Source: an uncultured Dehalococcoidia bacterium (GTDB lineage: Bacteria; Chloroflexota; Dehalococcoidia; Lucifugimonadales; UBA3495). Taken from it: a stretch of 64,000 bases of DNA. Of the stretch, positions 60,145 through 64,000 are shown piece after piece. Positions within the stretch are counted from its first letter, which is position 1; the number at the start of each line of letters is the position of its first letter. The stretch lies in NCBI GenBank assembly GCA_958296445.1, contig OY282565.1:2187570-2251569 (forward strand), written 5' to 3'. The position numbers and the translations under genes were made by a program. Below the pieces are notes generated by a model that was given only the letters and a program-made list of their open reading frames with translations, did no database searches and was not told the DNA's origin.

Positions 60145-61578
60145 ATGCAAAAATTCCTGCTGTTGGGTCTCACAGTCATCCTGCTCGTAACCATAGCGGC
60201 GTGCGGCGGGGCGGCGGAAGCTCCGACGGCGCCCCCCACGCCGACACCGGCCCCGGCCGCTGCGCCGCCGACCCAGCCGCCGACGACGGCCATCCCCACC
60301 ACGATAAAAGAGGCAGAACCGACGGCAACGGCGCCCAGCGGCAACGGAGTGTCGGCCAAGCTCCAAGCCTACGCCGATGAACACGCCGGCCGACCGGGCG
60401 CCATATACGTGGGCGACATCAACCAACTGGTGGGGCCGGCCGCCACGCCGGACCAAGGAGACTTCGACGGCAACGTGCCACTGGACGCTTTGCAAAACCA
60501 CCTGTTCGTTTTCGAGTCCGGCTACTACCAGAGTCTCATCGAACAGGCAAATATCGAGAACCCGACACCTCTGGTTGACCGGGATGAAGTCTTCACCATC
60601 CAACACGCCTGCTTGAACCGCGCTTTATCCTTCTGCAAGGTGACCGAAACCTTCTATTTCCCCAATGTCATTGAGCGCACCAATGGGCAGGTGGACTTCG
60701 TGATGTCGTCTTTTCCTGAGCTGGGGTTGGCCGGGCCCGACATCCCGAACCTGCTGGGAACCGGCACCCTGGATATGGGCAGCGTCGTAGGCCCGTATGT
60801 AGCCGGAGAGGTGCCGGCTCTCGAAATCCAATACCTGTTCGGCGCGTTCACCTCGCGGGAGGAACAGTACATTACAACAGCCGCCATAGCGCCCGAGATA
60901 AAGCAGCTACTGGAGGACTCAACCGGGGGCGGCAAGCTCATCGTGAAAGAATGGGCCTCGGGCAACGACATTTTCTTCTTCAGCAAGACGCCGCTGCGGA
61001 CTCTGGAAGACTTCACAGGGCTGAAGACCCGCGCTTTCGGCACCTCCATTTCCGACTGGATCAACGGCATGGGCGCTGAAGCCCAGTTCGTGGCCTTTGC
61101 CGAGGTCTACACCGCCCTGGAGCGTGGCATCCTAGGCGCCGGCGTCACCGGCGGCGACGCGGGGTTCGGGCAGCGCTGGTATGAGGTGGCCGATTACATC
61201 ACCGGCCCTCTAATTAGCTGGCCCGCCAACGATATGGTAATGAACAAGGATATTTGGGAGATGCCCCCCGACCTGCAAGCGATAGTAATGGAAGAGGCCG
61301 CCAAAGCGGAAATGGAGATGCTGCGGCTGGGGGCCGTCCAAAACGAGGTGGGGCTGCTGAAGAACGTCGAGAAAGGCGGCATGGAGTATTCCGAGTTCTC
61401 CCCGGAGCTGAGGGCCCAGAGCGACAAGGCCGTCATCGAAGCCGTGATTCCCAACTGGGCCGGCCGGGTGGGCCTAGACTCCCCCTGGATCGGCGTATTC
61501 AACGAAAAAATGGGGCCGGTGGTAGGGTATCGAATCGAGCCGGACGGCTCGGTAACCAAAATCCCCAAAGTGAAATAA
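60145..61578 (+). CDS. TRAP-type (DctP-like) solute-binding lipoprotein, copy 1
   Basis: 477 residues, ATG at 60145 with AGGAGCG upstream. Lipoprotein signal ends IAAC with C20, then a Thr/Pro-rich linker. The binding domain matches DctP: VKEWASGNDIFFFSKTPLRT, FTGLKTRAFG, FAEVYTALERGILGAGVTGG and WYEVADYITGPLISWPAN. It should capture an organic acid or similar ligand for a TRAP transporter. No DctQ/DctM genes are in the window. A paralogue follows 168 bp downstream, with a similar upstream leader. Confidence 0.9.
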   Translation: MQKFLLLGLTVILLVTIAACGGAAEAPTAPPTPTPAPAAAPPTQPPTTAIPTTIKEAEPTATAPSGNGVSAKLQAYADEHAGRPGAIYVGDINQLVGPAATPDQGDFDGNVPLDALQNHLFVFESGYYQSLIEQANIENPTPLVDRDEVFTIQHACLNRALSFCKVTETFYFPNVIERTNGQVDFVMSSFPELGLAGPDIPNLLGTGTLDMGSVVGPYVAGEVPALEIQYLFGAFTSREEQYITTAAIAPEIKQLLEDSTGGGKLIVKEWASGNDIFFFSKTPLRTLEDFTGLKTRAFGTSISDWINGMGAEAQFVAFAEVYTALERGILGAGVTGGDAGFGQRWYEVADYITGPLISWPANDMVMNKDIWEMPPDLQAIVMEEAAKAEMEMLRLGAVQNEVGLLKNVEKGGMEYSEFSPELRAQSDKAVIEAVIPNWAGRVGLDSPWIGVFNEKMGPVVGYRIEPDGSVTKIPKVK

Positions 61579-61746
61579 CACGCCCCAAGACATTAAACCC
61601 CGATCGCGCAGGGGCCGCGGAGAAACATAAAATCCTGTGCGGCCTCTACGCGCTCCATGTCTGATAGTCGTAACAAAAATTAGGGAAGGCCAAAGTATCC
61701 AGGCTGACGAAAGAAAAGGGATTCGACACCGTAGAGGAGCGTTGCG

Positions 61747-63180
61747 ATGCGAAAATTCCTGCTGATGGGACTGGTTGCCATACTGCTCATAACCATAGCA
61801 GCGTGCGGCGGGGCGGCGGAGTCTCCGACAGCGACCACTGCGCCGACTGCCGCGCCGCCCACCCAGCCGCCGCCCACCGCCACCTCCGCGGCAATGACGG
61901 ACGGCAGCGGGGCGTCGGCCAGCCTCCAAGCCTATGCCGACGAACACGCCGGCGGGCCGGGGGCCATCTTCGTGGGCGACCTGGCCCAACTGGTCGGCCC
62001 CGCGCCCGACCCGGCCCTTGGCGACTTCGACGGCAACGTCACTCTGGACGCCCTCCAGAAACACAGCTACGTCTTCGAGTCGGCCTACTATCAGACGGTG
62101 CTGGAACGGGCCAACCTAGAGAACCCGACGCCGCTGGTGAGCGAGGGGCAGACTTTCGAGATACAGTACGCCTGCATCAACCGCGCCCTGCTGTGGTGTG
62201 CGCTGAAAGACAAATATATGTTCCCCCGGGTGCTGGAGCGCACCAACGGGCAACTCAGGCTGGTGACCACATCCTTCCCGGAGCTGGGCATCGCCGGCCC
62301 CGACGTTCATAGCCTAGTAGCCGATGGCACGCTGGCAATGGCCGACATCGCGCAGTACATCGCCGGGGCCTTTCCGTCCATCGAAATCGGCAGCCTGTTC
62401 GGGATTTACCCAGACCTCGAATACAACTACATCGCAATGGCCAACGTCACTCCGGAATTGCGCGACCTAGCGGTGGAGTCCACCGAGGGAGGCCAGTACA
62501 TCACCCTGAACTGGCATTCCGGCAACAACGTATTCTTTTTCAGCAAGGAACCGCTGGACACCGTGGAAGCCTGGAAAAACAAGAAAATTCGGACGCCCAC
62601 CGCGGCAATGTCAAGCTGGCTGCGGGGTATGGAAGCCGACCCTCAATTTATGGCCTTCACCGAGGTATACACCGCTCTGGAGCGGGGCGTCATTGACGCG
62701 GCTATGACCGGCGCCGACGCCGCCTTCGGCCAGCGCTGGTACGAAGTGGCCGAATATATGAACGGCCCGGTCATCAACTGGGACAATTCCGCCGTAGTGA
62801 TGAACAATGAGCAATGGGCCAAACTTCCCGAAGACCTACAGAAAATCCTGCTGGAGGAAGCGGCTATCAACGAACTGGAAGAGCTGCGGACGGCCACCAT
62901 ACAGCACGAAATGGGCGTACTGAAGAACACCGATGCGGGCCTGGAATACCGGGAGTTTTCCCCTGAGATGCAGGAATACGCCTTCCGAAACGCGGTGCTG
63001 GGCGCGCTGATGCCCGGCTGGGTCGAGCGGGTCGGCGGCCCGGAGCAGCCCGTAATAAGCATTTTCAACGAAAAGGTAGGCGCCATCGTGGGCGTGAAAA
63101 TCAACCCCGACGGCACAGTAGTGGAAACGCCCAAAACCCTGCCGCTGGACAGCTTCAAAGCCCCGCAGTACGCAAAATAA
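61747..63180 (+). CDS. TRAP-type (DctP-like) solute-binding lipoprotein, copy 2
   Basis: 477 residues, the same length as copy 1. ATG at 61747 with GAGGAGCG. Signal ends IAAC with C20; a shorter Thr/Pro linker follows. Matching motifs: LNWHSGNNVFFFSKEPLDT, FTEVYTALERGVIDAAMTGA, WYEVAEYMNGPVINW. The 60 bp before the start resemble those of copy 1 (GGGATTCGACACCG, AGGAGCGTTG), so the duplication included the leader. Divergence is highest in the linker and N-lobe, suggesting different ligands. Confidence 0.9.
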   Translation: MRKFLLMGLVAILLITIAACGGAAESPTATTAPTAAPPTQPPPTATSAAMTDGSGASASLQAYADEHAGGPGAIFVGDLAQLVGPAPDPALGDFDGNVTLDALQKHSYVFESAYYQTVLERANLENPTPLVSEGQTFEIQYACINRALLWCALKDKYMFPRVLERTNGQLRLVTTSFPELGIAGPDVHSLVADGTLAMADIAQYIAGAFPSIEIGSLFGIYPDLEYNYIAMANVTPELRDLAVESTEGGQYITLNWHSGNNVFFFSKEPLDTVEAWKNKKIRTPTAAMSSWLRGMEADPQFMAFTEVYTALERGVIDAAMTGADAAFGQRWYEVAEYMNGPVINWDNSAVVMNNEQWAKLPEDLQKILLEEAAINELEELRTATIQHEMGVLKNTDAGLEYREFSPEMQEYAFRNAVLGALMPGWVERVGGPEQPVISIFNEKVGAIVGVKINPDGTVVETPKTLPLDSFKAPQYAK

Positions 63181-63504
63181 CCCCGGCGTCGCGGCCTGCG
63201 GGAGCCGTCTACTCCCGCAGGTGGATTATGGCGACATTCCGGCTGCCGGCCAGGGCGGCGATATGCTCCGGCGTAGTGTCCGCGATGACCGCCGCGCGGG
63301 TTGGGACGCCGGTAGCCTGACTCAGGGCCACAGCCCGTTGAGCCGCGCGGGAGCCGTCTACTCCCGCAGGTGGATTATGGCAACATTCCGGCTGCCGGCC
63401 AGAGCGGCGATATGCTCCGGCATAGTGTCCGCGATGACCGCCGCGCGGGCTGGGACGCCGGTAGCCCGACTCAGGGCCACGGCCCGTTGAGCCGCGCGGG
63501 AGCC
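63181..63504 (-). repeat. Two extra tandem copies (149 bp) of the 3' end of the next gene
   Basis: Units at 63207-63355 and 63356-63504 repeat the 149-bp 3' end of the minus-strand gene that stops at 63507. Each codes RAAQRAVALSxATGVPxRAA, then PEHIAALAGSRNVAIIHLRE plus stop, with substitutions between copies. As 149 is not a multiple of three, the copies are out of frame with each other. Confidence 0.88.
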
Positions 63505-63506
63505 GT

Positions 63507-64000
63507 CTACTCCCGCAGGTGGATTATGGCAACATTCCGGCTGCCGGCCAGGGCGGCGATATGCTCCGGCGCAGTGTCCGCGATGACCGCCGCGCGGGTT
63601 GGGACGCCGGTAGCCTGACTCAGGGCAACAGCCCGTTGAGCCGCGCGGGTTACATCCCTGTCTTCGGCAGTTATGGAGGCTTCGATAACGATATAGGCAG
63701 GCCCGTTATCAATCAGGATGATGTCGGAGTTAAGTATGTCCTCCAAATCTTCGTGGCTGACTTGACCGGCCCTGATAGCCTGCTGGGTTGTCCTAGCGAA
63801 ATCCGGTGACTCTCCGCTCTGCTGGGTGAAGGCGATGCGGGGCCGGTCGGCGCCAAGGCGGGCAACGACCAAATGTGGCGAGCGAGCGGCAGCCTTCCGC
63901 TCGTATTCTTTGCCCTGCAGATTACTCAGCCGTCCTAAAATGGTTCTCTGCACGTTTTCCATCCGGTCTTGACGGGTGTTCATTTGTTCGTACAGAACTT
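63507..64000 (-). CDS. Coiled-coil/nuclease-like protein related to the gene at 53474 (partial at right edge)
   Basis: 158 residues from the ATG at 63983. The frame is open to the window edge and continues as coiled coil (VLYEQMNTRQDRMENVQ), so the gene probably starts outside. SNLQGKEYERKAAAR then parallels GKNYEFEVQKS of the 53474 protein. IVIEASITAEDRDVTRAAQR and ALSQATGVPTRAAVIA parallel its C-terminal domain. This fits DUF3782-like proteins with an N-terminal coiled coil and a possible nuclease fold. Its last 50 codons are triplicated downstream. Confidence 0.7.
   Translation of the reverse strand, partial: VLYEQMNTRQDRMENVQRTILGRLSNLQGKEYERKAAARSPHLVVARLGADRPRIAFTQQSGESPDFARTTQQAIRAGQVSHEDLEDILNSDIILIDNGPAYIVIEASITAEDRDVTRAAQRAVALSQATGVPTRAAVIADTAPEHIAALAGSRNVAIIHLRE

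Noticed and set aside
1..64000. tRNA or rRNA genes
   Set aside because: No T-loop/acceptor combination or rRNA signature was recognised on reading; a tRNA scan would be decisive.

Overview
This 64 kb window is from a high-GC bacterium, most likely a Chloroflexota of the Dehalococcoidia/SAR202 type. That placement is inference, from the mix of families (FakA/DegV pair, ETF pair, cyclase-family hydrolase, DUF1501/DUF1800 pair, TRAP solute-binding lipoproteins, P1 peptidase) and from gene order (yebC-ruvC-ruvA, rpsP-khpA-rimM). No rRNA or tRNA was seen. From 1 to about 49 kb the + strand is strongly C-rich: + genes favour CCC/GCC/CTA and - genes favour GGG/GCG/TTG. This asymmetry fades from about 51 kb. 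Intergenic space in the first part is packed with several short repeat families; the last 12 kb has almost none.

Layout. 0-2.3 kb: HEPN-like/TPR gene with an in-frame amber codon. 2.5-3.8 kb: B12-binding/radical-SAM-like protein lacking the cysteine motif. 3.9-6 kb: rplU-rpmA-rpmE-DUF1385 operon (-). 6.1-9.1 kb: fatty-acid-kinase pair FakA/DegV. 9.1-10.6 kb: repeats. 10.6-14.9 kb: small orphan gene, recG, PhoB-type regulator. 15.6-17.5 kb: DUF1445 + DUF4392, the two halves of animal D-glutamate cyclase as separate genes. 17.5-22.5 kb: exported His-rich proteins and a CopC-CopD-cytochrome c fusion. 23-32 kb (-): rpsP, khpA, an inserted and broken VRR-NUC/DGQHR nuclease gene, rimM, yebC, a coiled-coil repeat protein, ruvC, ruvA, a DUF4258/YgiT toxin-antitoxin pair and uvrB. 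32-39.7 kb: fmt, cyclase, membrane protein, htpX, etfB/etfA. 39.7-41.8 kb: PaREP1-like gene, then a 694-bp IS6-like element carrying a CRISPR array, then panC. 42-48 kb: P1 peptidase, MFS, second orphan small gene, SDR, NTF2-like. 48.2-50.1 kb: two tandem genes that read through TGA and encode selenocysteine (UxxC) peroxiredoxin-like lipoproteins. 50-64 kb: metallo-hydrolase, S9 peptidase, coiled-coil protein, Fur, NHL, DUF1501, SDR, DUF1800, two paralogous TRAP binding proteins, and a gene whose 3' end is triplicated.

Most notable: (1) two selenoproteins with candidate SECIS hairpins at the same offset from UGA; (2) an orphan six-repeat CRISPR array inside a precisely bounded non-autonomous IS6-like element (27-bp perfect inverted repeats, 8-bp target duplication), inserted in a duplicated panC tail; (3) repeated tandem amplification of gene 3' ends; (4) a three-copy conserved promoter linked to an orphan small-protein family. 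Two genes (TPR; VRR-NUC/DGQHR) are split by in-frame stop codons that are not TGA and look like real breaks.
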